This document shows, piece by piece, positions 24,894-35,400 of a stretch of DNA of 64,000 nucleotides (within the stretch, counting starts at the first letter, position 1; every line of letters starts with the position of its first letter). Made by a program: the position numbers and the translations under genes. The notes under the pieces were generated by a model that did not search any database, was not told the origin of the DNA, and saw only the letters and a list, made by a program, of their open reading frames with translations. Source of the stretch: CAYSSJ01 sp964433675 (lineage in GTDB: Bacteria; Cloacimonadota; Cloacimonadia; Cloacimonadales; TCS61); the NCBI GenBank assembly GCA_964433675.1, contig CAYSSJ010000007.1, positions 1 through 64,000 on the forward strand, written 5' to 3'.

Positions 24894-27071
24894 ATGAAAA
24901 GGATTTTACTAATCTGTATTCTCCTGAGCATAGGGCTGCTTCACGCTGATCAGCCTAATTGGCAGCCAATCGGTGGCACGCAGTATTCGATGGTAGTAAT
25001 AGCAGATATAATGCTTCAGAATCAGCAATTTACCGGCGACGGAGAAAACCTTGCCGCCGCTTTTGGTCCCGGTGGAGAAGATGATTGCCGTTCGCTTGGG
25101 ATTTGGTATGATGAGGGTTATTGGTATTTTACCGTTGTCGGCAATACCAACGGTGAGACGATATCATTCAAGATATATAACGAAGCTGACGAGACGATAT
25201 ATGAATGCAATCAAACGGTAACATTTCAGGACAATGCTATCATCGGCAGTCCCACAGATCCGCTGATGTTATCGGTAGAATCCAGTATGATAAGCGGTAA
25301 TGTGACACTGATCACTACTTCACCTCCAGCTGGAGCAATAACAGATGTAACTATAACCGTCGATGATATTTCAGTGCACCCAAATGAATTCGGTGAATAT
25401 CAATTACCACTGGATCCGGGTATTTATGATGTCACTGCCTCATTAGAAGGATACACTACCGAAACCATCACAGAAGTCGAGGTAGTAGAAAATCAAACTA
25501 CCGAAGGCATAGATTTCTCTTTGATAGACTGGGTACCTATATCCGGCACGGAATTCAGTATGGTAGTTATTGCCGAAGCAATGATCAACGACGAGATTGT
25601 GACAGCCGATGATAATATGTATTTGGCTGCCTTCGGAGAAGATGGTGAAGAGGATTGTAGGAGTGTAGCAGTGTGGCAGGAGCCGAATCCACCCTATTGG
25701 GACGGGCATTGGTTCTTCACTATTGTGAGCAACAACAATTCCGGGAATGAAGTGATCAGCTTCAAAGGTTTTGCTGCTGATGAGCAAATACTATATGAGT
25801 TTGAAGAAACAATCTATTTCGAGAACAATGCCGTAGTAGGCAGTCATGAAGAGCCGTTTTTGCTAACGACTTCTCTGCTGGAGGAGCAGCATTTCTCACT
25901 GGGAGAAAACTGGAATTGGATTTCTTTTCGGCTGGAAGCGGAAGATCCTGCCATCAGTCAAATTTTGGCTCCTCTGGGTAACAATATATATCAGATCAAA
26001 AATCAAACTGCATCAGCCATAATGTATCAGGGTAGCTGGTATGGCGATCTCACTCACATCTCTATAGGTGAAGGTTATTTGATCTCCATGCATAATCCTG
26101 TATCTGAGTTTACGCTAGAAGGCATAGCAATCCCTACGAATACCGGCATACCATTAGCAAGCGGATGGAACTGGATCTCATACCTACCTGCCGAACAACG
26201 TTCCGTCTCAGATGCACTATCCAGTGTAGCCGGCAATGCTCAGCAGCTCAAAACACAGCAACAGACTGCGCTTTATTACGATCCACCCGGAACATGGATA
26301 GGAGATCTCCACTATATGGAACCTGGTGTAGGTTACAAGATTCAGACATTAGCCGATGATGTCCTCTATTATGATGACCCGGAGAGACATGTGGTTTCAT
26401 CTACGGATGAGCAGCGAGATAATCCACCGGGATGGTCTCCAATCTCCGGCACTCAGTATAATATGGTGCTGATGGCTTCAGTTTATGATGATAACGATGA
26501 GCTTTTTGATGATACGGGAGATAATACTTTAGCTGTATTTGGTCCCGGCGGAGTAGATGATTGTCGTGGTATTGCTGTTTGGCAGGAGAGTTTCGGAGGT
26601 TTCTGGTATATAACCGTAGTTGGTAATGAAAATGGCGAAGAGCTTTCATTCAAGGTTTATGAAGATGCCTCCGGGCAGATATATGACTGCAATGAATCGT
26701 TGATCTTCCAAGACAACTCAGTAGTTGGAGATCCGGAGAATACTTTTATGATAACATATCAGGAAACTTCAGCAGAAGATGGTTTTGTTTCGGATAAGAC
26801 TGTTTTACATCCCAATTATCCCAATCCGTTCAATCCGGAAACTACAATAGCATTTTCATTAACTCAAGCCGGTCATGTAACTATCGATATTTTCAATATT
26901 CAGGGACAGAAAGTAAAAACCATAGTGGACTCCGATTTTGAGGCAGGAATACACAAAGTTGTTTGGAATGGTAGAGATAATAAAGATAGAGAGGTATCCA
27001 GCGGAAATTATCTTATCAAAATGCAACATAATGATGAAATAACCGTATCGAAAATACTGTTATTGAAATAA
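24894..27071 (+). CDS. Secreted modular protein with C-terminal sorting tag
   Basis: 725 residues. Signal peptide (1-18). Three copies of a domain beginning WQPIGGTQYSMVVIA, WVPISGTEFSMVVIA and WSPISGTQYNMVLMA (about 22-130, 205-320, 505-610), each with a DDCRS/DDCRG Cys and a WYFTVVG strand. One carboxypeptidase-regulatory-like domain (130-200) and a pair of NWNWIS modules (340-485) follow. The C-terminal tag (640-725) is NYPNPFNPETTIAF...SSGNYLIKM...SKILLLK. It is a shortened relative of the upstream gene without the beta-helix, and the two are 29 bp apart with an AAAGGAGG ribosome binding site. Likely surface-attached; function unknown. Confidence 0.83.
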   Translation: MKRILLICILLSIGLLHADQPNWQPIGGTQYSMVVIADIMLQNQQFTGDGENLAAAFGPGGEDDCRSLGIWYDEGYWYFTVVGNTNGETISFKIYNEADETIYECNQTVTFQDNAIIGSPTDPLMLSVESSMISGNVTLITTSPPAGAITDVTITVDDISVHPNEFGEYQLPLDPGIYDVTASLEGYTTETITEVEVVENQTTEGIDFSLIDWVPISGTEFSMVVIAEAMINDEIVTADDNMYLAAFGEDGEEDCRSVAVWQEPNPPYWDGHWFFTIVSNNNSGNEVISFKGFAADEQILYEFEETIYFENNAVVGSHEEPFLLTTSLLEEQHFSLGENWNWISFRLEAEDPAISQILAPLGNNIYQIKNQTASAIMYQGSWYGDLTHISIGEGYLISMHNPVSEFTLEGIAIPTNTGIPLASGWNWISYLPAEQRSVSDALSSVAGNAQQLKTQQQTALYYDPPGTWIGDLHYMEPGVGYKIQTLADDVLYYDDPERHVVSSTDEQRDNPPGWSPISGTQYNMVLMASVYDDNDELFDDTGDNTLAVFGPGGVDDCRGIAVWQESFGGFWYITVVGNENGEELSFKVYEDASGQIYDCNESLIFQDNSVVGDPENTFMITYQETSAEDGFVSDKTVLHPNYPNPFNPETTIAFSLTQAGHVTIDIFNIQGQKVKTIVDSDFEAGIHKVVWNGRDNKDREVSSGNYLIKMQHNDEITVSKILLLK

Positions 27072-27154
27072 TGCCAAGGCTCTCTCTATTATTCATTCTA
27101 ATGTGAATAATCGGGGTGAAAAAGTTAGGAAATATTCGATTATATGTTTTTTTC

Positions 27155-27183
27155 TTGACATAATTTAAACGTTCTCAGTTAAT
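27155..27183 (+). promoter_or_regulatory. Possible sigma-70 promoter for the GLUG protein gene
   Basis: TTGACA at 27155-27160 and GTTAAT at 27178-27183 with a 17-bp spacer. The -35 is perfect, the -10 weak. The gap from 27072 also has an 8-bp inverted repeat (ATTATTCA/TGAATAAT, about 27090-27113) after the previous stop, without a T-run. Confidence 0.5.
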
Positions 27184-27321
27184 TGTAAATGTGAGTGTGG
27201 ATCTCTGGATTTTATGCTGAAAGGGAAGTGAAAATGGAACAGAGATTTGAGGTGAAACGGGATTTTTGGTTGTTTTCGTAATTGATGATCGATATAGATA
27301 AAGATATAAGGAGGTCATCTT

Positions 27322-30186
27322 ATGAAAAATGCAACAAAAAATGTGCTTATCTTATTATTCACTTGTTTGGCTGTTAGCCTGTATGCACAGTTCTGGACAG
27401 AAACCGTTGGTTTCGGAGAAGACTCTAATGCCACTCATGAAGCTGCACCAGTTAATATATGGTATCGCAGCATCCGAACCCAATCGGTCTATACTGTCAC
27501 AGAACTGAACCAAGCCGGGATTTATGGTCCCGGTGAGATCAGTGGACTATCGTATTATATTACCGGAGTGCCGGAATATGAACTTCCCCATTTTTCTATT
27601 AGAATCAAACATACTGAGGAGAATAATGCCGGATCGCATGATGATGATCCTTTCGAATTTGAATATATCCAATCTTCTTTTATGCCTGCCTCCGATGAAT
27701 GGAACGAATTTACGTTTACAGATTCCACTTTCTATTGGGATGGAGAGGACAATCTGCTCATAGATATCACATTTGATTTGGTAACAAGTTACTCTCCCAG
27801 CGGTCAAATGCTTGTCTATCCATTTGAACGTGGGATGAGATATGTTCGCAGTGATGAGTCCAATCAAAGTGAAGCTACTACTCTGGCGAGAGCGGATTAT
27901 AAGCCTCAAATGAAGCTTCTGTTTCAACCGGATGAATTTTATGAGAATGACATGGCGGCACTTACAGTGAATGGTCCCAAAAATATGGTCGCCGATAATG
28001 AATACACACATCAAGTTACTGTAATGAATGTGGGTACCGCTCCTCAAGATGCTTATACAGTTCATCTCATGAAAACCGGTAACGAGATTCTCGCTAGTAT
28101 CGATGCTGATATCAATTTGGAGCAGAATGAATCGGCTACTTTCGATTTGAGCTGGATACCGGAATCGAGTGGTACTTACAATATTTGGGGTATGGTTGAA
28201 TTGGACAATGACGAAAACAGCGAGAATGTAAACACGGCGACAATGGGAGTAACGGTGTTGGCTTCCGAACTTTTTGCCGGAGGTAGTGGCACTGCAGACA
28301 ACCCCTATATTATAGATACTTTTTACCATTTTGTTAATATTGATAATCATCGAGGCAAACATTTTATCTTGAACTATGATATCGATTTATTCATTACTGA
28401 TGCTGATAATGTAGTTTTATGGGATGATACAGAAGATTACGAATTTGGCGATTTGGTAAAATACGAACACAACCAGATCATGCGCACTTTTATCTGTATT
28501 CAACAACCTGATGCCAATCAACCACCTACAAACTCAGCGTATTGGAAAGAGTTATGGTATTCAGATAATGGCTGGTCTCCATTTAGACTCTTTACCGGTA
28601 GTTTAGATGGAAATGGTTATACTATCTCAAATCTACATATCGACAGGCCGGATGATGATAATGTAGGACTGTTTAGCAGAACTGAAGATGCTCTGATAAA
28701 AAATCTAACCTTGAGTGGTGTAAACATTATTGGCAATGAATCTGTGGGAGCATTTGTTGGAAGAAGCGTTAATACTACGATTGAAAATTGCCATGTCACA
28801 GGTTCGATCGATGGTTTTGAAAGAATAGGAGGTCTCGTCGGCTACCAATCTTCCTCTAAGGTCAAAGAGTGTTCTGCAAATGTCAGTGTTACAGGCGAAT
28901 GGTATATTGGAGGCATCATCGGCTATACCAATTACCATAGTAGTATTACAGAATGTAATGCAAATGTAGATAATAGTGGGATCGGCTCTATCGGCGGATT
29001 GATCGGTTATAATAACCATTTCATCGCCATTACCAATTCTTATGCTACCGGCACGGTTCATGCCAGCGAAAATAGCGCCGCAGGTCTCATCGCTTATAGT
29101 CATAATACAAGCATAGCAAATTCGAGTAGCGAAGTTGAGGTACATGGAGGCGACAAAACCGGCGGATTGATTGGCTTTAGCTTGTTGGCACAATTATACA
29201 ACTGCCATGCTTCCGGTAATGTAGAAGGTGACAACAATGTTGGTGGTCTGATAGGATACAGTCTAACTAGTGATACATATAATTGTTATAGTCTGGTAGA
29301 TGTAGAAGGGGTTAATAATGTTGGTGGTTTGTTTGGTACACATACAGAAGGAAGTGCAACCAATAGTTATTCGACCGGTCAAGTAATGGGCACAGGCAAC
29401 TTTGTAGGTGGATTGATCGGTTATAACGATAGAGGGATCATCAGTGACTGCTATTGGAATACAGAGACATCTGGTCAAACTTTATCTGCCGGTGGTGAAG
29501 GTAGAACAACAGATGAAATGACTTATCCCTATGCTGATAACACTTATGTTGGCTGGAATTTCGATAGTATTTGGATAGAAGACGAGGATCATTCTATCAA
29601 TGATGGCTATCCCTATCTGATGAATCTACCCGTTAGAGTAGCTCTTCCAACTTTTTCACCCGAACCGAAAGCTTATACCGACCCCGTAGAAGTAACGATC
29701 AGAACAAAAACACAGGGGGCGAAAATATATTACACTATTGATGGAAGCGACCCTGACGAGAATTCATTTGAATATACCGGACCAATAAATGTTGGCAGAA
29801 CTATGACCATCAAAGCAAGAGCATATATTGATAATTGGATAGCCAGCGAAGTAGCGACTGCTCACTACATCATCACCAGCACATCCACTGATGAGCCTTT
29901 AGTAACTCAGCCCACCAAACTGTATGGTGCTTATCCCAATCCTTTTAACCCCGATACAACTATACGTTTCTCTCTGCAATCAGATTCTGAAGTATCTCTG
30001 AATATCTATAACATCAGAGGGCAGAAAGTTCACACTTTAGTCTCCGATTATCTCGAACAGGGTGAACATGAGGTAGTTTGGAATGGTAGAAACGATAGTG
30101 ACAGGCAAGTAGCCAGCGGGATCTATCTGTACAAATTGAAGACACCGGATCATACAGCAGCTAAGAAAATGATGCTGCTCAAATGA
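27322..30186 (+). CDS. Secreted GLUG-repeat protein with C-terminal sorting tag
   Basis: 954 residues. Signal peptide (1-22), then an N-terminal beta domain (25-205) and a CARDB-like Ig domain (215-310; TVMNVGTAPQDAYTVHL). The long right-handed repeat region (about 325-745) is made of GLUG motifs (VGGLIGYSL, IGGLIGYNN, VGGLFGTHT). A chitobiase-type C-terminal domain (770-860; AKIYYTIDGSDPDENS) and the tag (875-954; AYPNPFNPDTTIRF...SGIYLYKL...KKMMLLK) follow. GLUG repeats are found in adhesins and bacterial surface proteins. The start is well supported by ATAAGGAGG. A clear terminator follows at 30207. Probably a surface adhesin; no catalytic residues seen. Confidence 0.85.
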   Translation: MKNATKNVLILLFTCLAVSLYAQFWTETVGFGEDSNATHEAAPVNIWYRSIRTQSVYTVTELNQAGIYGPGEISGLSYYITGVPEYELPHFSIRIKHTEENNAGSHDDDPFEFEYIQSSFMPASDEWNEFTFTDSTFYWDGEDNLLIDITFDLVTSYSPSGQMLVYPFERGMRYVRSDESNQSEATTLARADYKPQMKLLFQPDEFYENDMAALTVNGPKNMVADNEYTHQVTVMNVGTAPQDAYTVHLMKTGNEILASIDADINLEQNESATFDLSWIPESSGTYNIWGMVELDNDENSENVNTATMGVTVLASELFAGGSGTADNPYIIDTFYHFVNIDNHRGKHFILNYDIDLFITDADNVVLWDDTEDYEFGDLVKYEHNQIMRTFICIQQPDANQPPTNSAYWKELWYSDNGWSPFRLFTGSLDGNGYTISNLHIDRPDDDNVGLFSRTEDALIKNLTLSGVNIIGNESVGAFVGRSVNTTIENCHVTGSIDGFERIGGLVGYQSSSKVKECSANVSVTGEWYIGGIIGYTNYHSSITECNANVDNSGIGSIGGLIGYNNHFIAITNSYATGTVHASENSAAGLIAYSHNTSIANSSSEVEVHGGDKTGGLIGFSLLAQLYNCHASGNVEGDNNVGGLIGYSLTSDTYNCYSLVDVEGVNNVGGLFGTHTEGSATNSYSTGQVMGTGNFVGGLIGYNDRGIISDCYWNTETSGQTLSAGGEGRTTDEMTYPYADNTYVGWNFDSIWIEDEDHSINDGYPYLMNLPVRVALPTFSPEPKAYTDPVEVTIRTKTQGAKIYYTIDGSDPDENSFEYTGPINVGRTMTIKARAYIDNWIASEVATAHYIITSTSTDEPLVTQPTKLYGAYPNPFNPDTTIRFSLQSDSEVSLNIYNIRGQKVHTLVSDYLEQGEHEVVWNGRNDSDRQVASGIYLYKLKTPDHTAAKKMMLLK

Positions 30187-30206
30187 GCGTAGAATCCCTA
30201 TTTCGG

Positions 30207-30238
30207 AGGCAGATTCAAAATGATCTGCCTTCGTTTTT
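30207..30238 (+). terminator. Rho-independent terminator after the GLUG protein gene
   Basis: Stem AGGCAGAT/ATCTGCCT with an 8-base loop, followed by TCGTTTTTCT. In the other direction no T-run follows, so it serves the plus-strand gene. Confidence 0.8.
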
Positions 30239-30243
30239 CTATT

Positions 30244-31320
30244 TTAGCAGTTAAGCGATTTTAGTCCATGACCGGTAAAAAAGGTTACTATTGTTTCATT
30301 TTCTCTAGTTTCGTATTGATCTAAAGCTGCGAAAGTGAGAGCAGTTGTAGGCTCCACCAAAAATCCCTTTCTCCACAAACGAAACAAAGCTTTGGTGATC
30401 TCTGATTCTTCCACTCTCAATACATTTCCATTGGTAGCAGAAATCGCATGTAGTATCTGCTTCATTCTGACAGGATATCGCACGGAAGCTCCATTGGCTA
30501 TAGTTTTCTTTTTAGAACCGGGAAACAAATGATGAAAACAATCATAAATGGGAGAACAATTTTTGGCTTGTACTGCTATTAATCCGGGCAGTTTTGAGAT
30601 GATCCCATCTTTTTGAAGTTCGGAAAAGCCGATGAATAACCCGAGCAATAAAGATCCATTTCCTACCGGCACCAGTATAGAGTTGGGATTTTCCCAACCA
30701 AGTTGTTCACAGATTTCAAATGCACTGGTTTTGACCCCATGCAGGAAAAACGGGTTCCATACATGGCTGGCATAATAGATATCATGAGCTCTCTTGAAAG
30801 CTGCATCTGCTACTTTTTCTCTATTACCATCTAATGAAAGCAGTTTTGCTCCGTAGGATTCTATCTGTCTTATCTTCGTTTGTGCTGCATTTTGGGATAC
30901 AAATATCTCTGCTTTGATTCCTGCGCGGGCACAATAAGCTGCAACAGCTGCTCCAGCATTCCCAGATGAGTCTTCTACCACTTCTTTTATACCAAGTTGA
31001 GCAATTTTATTCACCAGCAAAGCAGCACCTCGATCTTTGAAAGATCCGGTCTGGAACAAATGTTCCTGCTTCACAAACAGTTTCTTCCCATCATAATCAA
31101 ATGGCAAAAGCGGTGTATATCCCTCCTGATAAGATATCGTTTGACTCTCTATAGGCAAAGCTTCTCTATAACGCCACATATTTTGAGCTCGTTGTTTTAT
31201 CTTTTCGATCGGGAAAGTAGAATTGTACTCAATATCCAACAACCCTCCACAAGAACATCGCCAGATTGGTTCATGCAGTGGGAAACTCTTCTTACATTCG
31301 GTACAGATCAAACTATTCAT
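30244..31320 (-). CDS. thrC: Threonine synthase
   Basis: 358 residues, PLP-dependent beta-family enzyme converting O-phosphohomoserine to threonine. An N-terminal zinc-ribbon-like start (CTECKK then CSCGG) is typical of the archaeal/plant-type threonine synthase group. The PLP lysine lies in GSFKDRGAALLV, the substrate loop is EDSSGNAGAAVAAY and the phosphate-binding loop is PVGNGSL. The length fits this short subclass. It starts immediately after the stop of threonine aldolase (TAG then ATG, no gap), so the two are co-translated. Other PLP beta-lyases such as cysteate synthase share this fold, but the Cys-rich head and substrate motif favour ThrC. Confidence 0.88.
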   Translation of the reverse strand: MNSLICTECKKSFPLHEPIWRCSCGGLLDIEYNSTFPIEKIKQRAQNMWRYREALPIESQTISYQEGYTPLLPFDYDGKKLFVKQEHLFQTGSFKDRGAALLVNKIAQLGIKEVVEDSSGNAGAAVAAYCARAGIKAEIFVSQNAAQTKIRQIESYGAKLLSLDGNREKVADAAFKRAHDIYYASHVWNPFFLHGVKTSAFEICEQLGWENPNSILVPVGNGSLLLGLFIGFSELQKDGIISKLPGLIAVQAKNCSPIYDCFHHLFPGSKKKTIANGASVRYPVRMKQILHAISATNGNVLRVEESEITKALFRLWRKGFLVEPTTALTFAALDQYETRENETIVTFFTGHGLKSLNC

Positions 31321-32355
31321 CTATCTCATTAGTTCACTTAGCATATTTACAAAATCGTCTATATCCTCTTTTTGTGTATCAAAAGAGGTCATCCATCGTA
31401 TTTCCGATTTTGCTTCATCCCAGATATAAAAGAAATACTCTTTCTGAAGTTTGGGAACAATCTCTGCTGGTACGATAGCAAAAACGCCGTTGGATTGTAC
31501 TTTCTGAGTTATTTTGACTCCGAGAGCTTCCACATTTTCTGCCAGATAGTTAGCCATCCGGTTAGCATGGAGTGCATTTTTTCGCCACAATTCATCTGTA
31601 AATAAAGCATCAAATTGGGCAGCTATAAATCTCATTTTGGAACCAAGTTGCATCGTTTGTTTCCGATAGTATTTAAACCCATCCGTTAGTTTTGGTTGAA
31701 AGAATAGCACTGCTTCGCCATACATCCCCCCTATTTTAGTAGCTCCAAGTGAGAGAGCATCTATACCAACTTCTTTGCTAATACTCCTCAGCGGTAGCTC
31801 CAAATTCGCTGCAGCATTGTATAATCTGGCACCATCCATGTGAACCATAAGATCGTTTGCATGAGCAAAATCACATATTTTTTTCAGCTCTTTCGGTGAA
31901 TATACTGTGCCTAATTCTGTAGTTTGAGTGATTGAGACTACTTTCGGTTGGGAATGATGTTCAAAACCGATGCCATGCAAATGTGTTTTAATATCATCGA
32001 CAGTGAGCTTACCATCTTTACTTGGATTAGTCAGCACTTTGCATCCGGTTATCTTTTCTACTGCTCCACACTCATCTACATGAAGATGTGCAGTATCAGT
32101 TGTGATAATAGAATGATATGATTCGGTCATAGCTTTTAGGCAGAGCACATTGGCAGCTGTACCATTAAAAACAAAATATGCCGAGGTATCCTCTCCAAAC
32201 TCTTCTTTTAATTTCGCTATTGCTTGTGATGTATAGCGGTCGTCTCCATAACCGATCTCGTGGGCTACGTTCACTCTCCCCATTTCTGCCAATACCAACG
32301 GGTGAACTCCCGCGTTGTTATCACTAGCAAAACCTCGTTTAATCTTTTTTAGCAT
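31321..32355 (-). CDS. ltaE: Low-specificity threonine aldolase
   Basis: 344 residues from the ATG at 32355, chosen because AGGAG lies eight bases before it; the open frame extends seven codons further to an ATG without a signal. PLP fold-type I enzyme cleaving threonine/allo-threonine to glycine and acetaldehyde. Key features are FASDNNAGVHP at the start, DECGA, MDGARLYNAAA (cofactor-binding Asp) and the lysine in SLGATKIGGMYGEAVLF, which resembles the Pseudomonas-type enzyme. It is paired head to tail with threonine synthase, giving a route from phosphohomoserine to glycine through threonine. Beta-eliminating lyases such as tryptophanase are related but longer. Confidence 0.88.
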   Translation of the reverse strand: MLKKIKRGFASDNNAGVHPLVLAEMGRVNVAHEIGYGDDRYTSQAIAKLKEEFGEDTSAYFVFNGTAANVLCLKAMTESYHSIITTDTAHLHVDECGAVEKITGCKVLTNPSKDGKLTVDDIKTHLHGIGFEHHSQPKVVSITQTTELGTVYSPKELKKICDFAHANDLMVHMDGARLYNAAANLELPLRSISKEVGIDALSLGATKIGGMYGEAVLFFQPKLTDGFKYYRKQTMQLGSKMRFIAAQFDALFTDELWRKNALHANRMANYLAENVEALGVKITQKVQSNGVFAIVPAEIVPKLQKEYFFYIWDEAKSEIRWMTSFDTQKEDIDDFVNMLSELMR

Positions 32356-32422
32356 AGTATCATCTCCTGAACACATGTTCTAAGATTACTGATTTTTGTC
32401 AAAGAAAACCATTGTTAAAGCT

Positions 32423-32452
32423 AAGGGGACAGATGTGATATCTGTCCCCTTC
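32423..32452 (-). terminator. Hairpin downstream of the 1541-residue protein gene
   Basis: A strong 12-bp stem (AAGGGGACAGAT/ATCTGTCCCCTT) with a GTGAT loop lies 22 bp past the stop at 32474. On the minus strand it is followed by AGCTTTAAC, so the T-run is poor. It may be a terminator or a stabilising 3' hairpin. Confidence 0.55.
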
Positions 32453-32473
32453 GCCGTTATTATTGCAGTTATT

Positions 32474-35400
32474 CTATTTGATCATCAACATCTTCTTCGT
32501 ATCGGTGTACTCACCGGTTTGCATACGATAGAAGAAGACACCGCTACCAAGCTGACGTCCGCGATCATCTCTACCGTCCCATACTATGGTATGATGAGCA
32601 GAGTTTAGTTCGCTATTGAGCAAGGTACGCACTTTTTCACCTTTGATATTGAAGATATCTATACGTACTCTACCCGGTTCACTCAGCGAGAAGCTGATGT
32701 TGGTATCCGGATTGAACGGATTCGGATAGTTGCCATTGAGCTGTGTTACTGTGACGATTGGATCGTCTGCACTTACAACCAGGTAAGTGAATTCGACAGT
32801 AGCCATATCAGAATCACCCCAGTTGTAGATTGCTTTCACACCAGCTTCATAGGTCTGTTCATATTCCAGATCTACGAATTGATAATCCGTATCTTCTGTA
32901 GTGTCGATAAGATCGCCATCCAGATAGATTTCATACTCGATAAGTTCTAACGAAGCATGATAATCTGGTTCATCCCATGTGAATAGTCCGCTTGATTCTT
33001 CTACTTCCAGATTAGTTGGTACCAGAAGAGCAGGTGTCTCCACGATCATAGTTACGGGTACTTCTACCGGATCACCGGCATTGTTCGTAATAGTGATATT
33101 AGCATAATAGCTATCTGGTTCCAGTCCGGAAGCATCGAAAGTAACTGTTACCGGTTCCATTCCGCCGGGTGCTACTGTACCACTCTCCGGATCAACAGAG
33201 AGCCAATCGATTCTCTCACGAGTATTCAGACGAGAACGGGCATCGGAAATGCTAACACTCATACGATCTCGAGCTACGTTATTGCGAAGTAGAACCTCGC
33301 CGATATCGATACTGAAGGTTAGATCTTCTCCACCGATATTGCTGATCTGCAGTTCTTCATCGAGAGTATCATCCGGTAGGAGAGTGACTTCAAATGATTC
33401 CGGATCAACAGAGATCTGCGGAGCTGATTCGACTATCATTGAAGCTGGGATAACAATGGGATCTTCCTGAGCATTGTTATTCACAACTATATCTGCATTG
33501 AATATACCGAAATCGAGTTCGGTTGCATCAAAGATCACATCTATATCGACACTTTCACCTGCGGGAACTACACCGGATACAGGATCAGTAGTGAGCCATT
33601 GTGGACCGGCAGGAGCGAGCTCTAGAATCCAAATCACATCATTTTGTGATGTGCCGATGAATGTCCATATACCGGGTACTAACTCATCAGTGATATCCAT
33701 ACCACCGGATATAGCATCACCGGCAAGAATTCCAAGGCTAGCCACATCGAATGTCTGAACTGTAGAACCATTTGTGATATCGATCTGCACCAGATTGTTC
33801 TGGTCTGTTCCAACCTCTTGGGTATATGCCCAGAGATGAGGACCACCATCTGACACATTCTCCCAGCCTAAGCCGGAGAAGCTACTTGCTGTCGGATTGA
33901 TAGTAGAAATCGTAGTTCCGGTTCTGCTGATCAGAGTTATAGGCGGATCCCAGCCGTTAGTAACCCAGAATCCATCATGATCGGGATCGTATGCTATGCC
34001 TCGTATTGAAGATGAAGCAGTAGTTGTAAACTGACTCACGAGAGTTTCATTAGCAAGATCCATTTCATAAACGGTGTTACTATTAGGAGAACCGTAGAAA
34101 TACTGACCGTCATATGTAAGATCACGCAGATTACCTGCACCTGTTACGGTGAATTCACCAATATAAGTACCATCGGTTTCATAGCGGTAGAATCCTGTGC
34201 TATTCCAAGCTGCAGTATAGATATGGTCACCATCGGTAGTTACCGAATACTCACCACCACCTACACCAACTGGGAAATGATCGATCAGATCGAATATGTC
34301 ATCAGTAGGCATCATGACAGAAATTCTAGGATTAGGATCTCTCTCATCGAAAGATGTATCACGAATGCCAGATTGTACAGGCTGGTAGCTTTTTACTCTG
34401 CGAGTCCGGCTTTTTTGTCTGATACCAATATTTCTGGATTCATCTTCCATAATAGAGATATTATACTCTAGGTCTCCTACTCCATCGTTTGTGATAGTCA
34501 TCGTTTCTGTGATAATATTGCCACTTTCGATCAAGACATCAAATTCATCCGGGGTAACTGCTATCTCAATGTTGCCCAAATCGAAATCAACGTCTGATGT
34601 GGTAAGGTTCTCGAATACTTCCACACCTTCGATAGTTTCAGATTGGTATCCAAACAGAGATGCTGTTACATCATAAACGCCGGGAGCAATCTCGAGTGTA
34701 TAGACTCCATTGGCATCAGGATTAACTGTCTGTGTACCGGCAGTTACTTCAACTTCGGTTACATCACCATCACCGCCGATAAGGTTGACTTGACCTTCGA
34801 TGAAGCCGTTATCCTGAGCTCCGATCAATACATCATCTATGTACCAACCGGAACGATTTACCACAGTAGTGGCATAGAAAGCGAAAGTAATCTCAACTTC
34901 ATCGAGCCCGTCATAAGCAGAAAGAGATATTTCTACCAGTTCCCAATCGGTAGGTGTACCCCATTCGGGACCCCAGACGATATCACCATTAACCTCTATC
35001 TGTCCGTAATCCCAAGCTCCGAATGCTTCCAACCAGCTATAAAAAGCGAGCTGTCCATCTACAACATCGGTAAAATCAAAAGTTTGTGAAAGATATGTAT
35101 AGCCACCAGAGTTAGTATGGTCACCATAAATTATTGTTCCCCATAATCCGGTACCTGAATAAGCAGTTGGAGGTGGGTTGTAAGATCCTGTATAATTTGT
35201 CACATCATAAGTATTCGTCCATTCCCAGTCACCTTCGGGATCCCAACCGTCAGTACTCGGTATCCAGCCACCATCATCATTTTCAAAGTCGAAGAACCAC
35301 CAGTTACCGGAGATCTCTTCCAACACATGCAATGTAGCAGGTACCACAATATCATCGCCGGCATTGTGATCTATAGTAATTTCAGCTTCATAAACACCGA

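Noticed and set aside
27235..27282. Short open frame MEQRFEVKRDFWLFS before the GLUG gene
   Set aside because: Only 15 codons; a leader peptide is possible but nothing else supports it.
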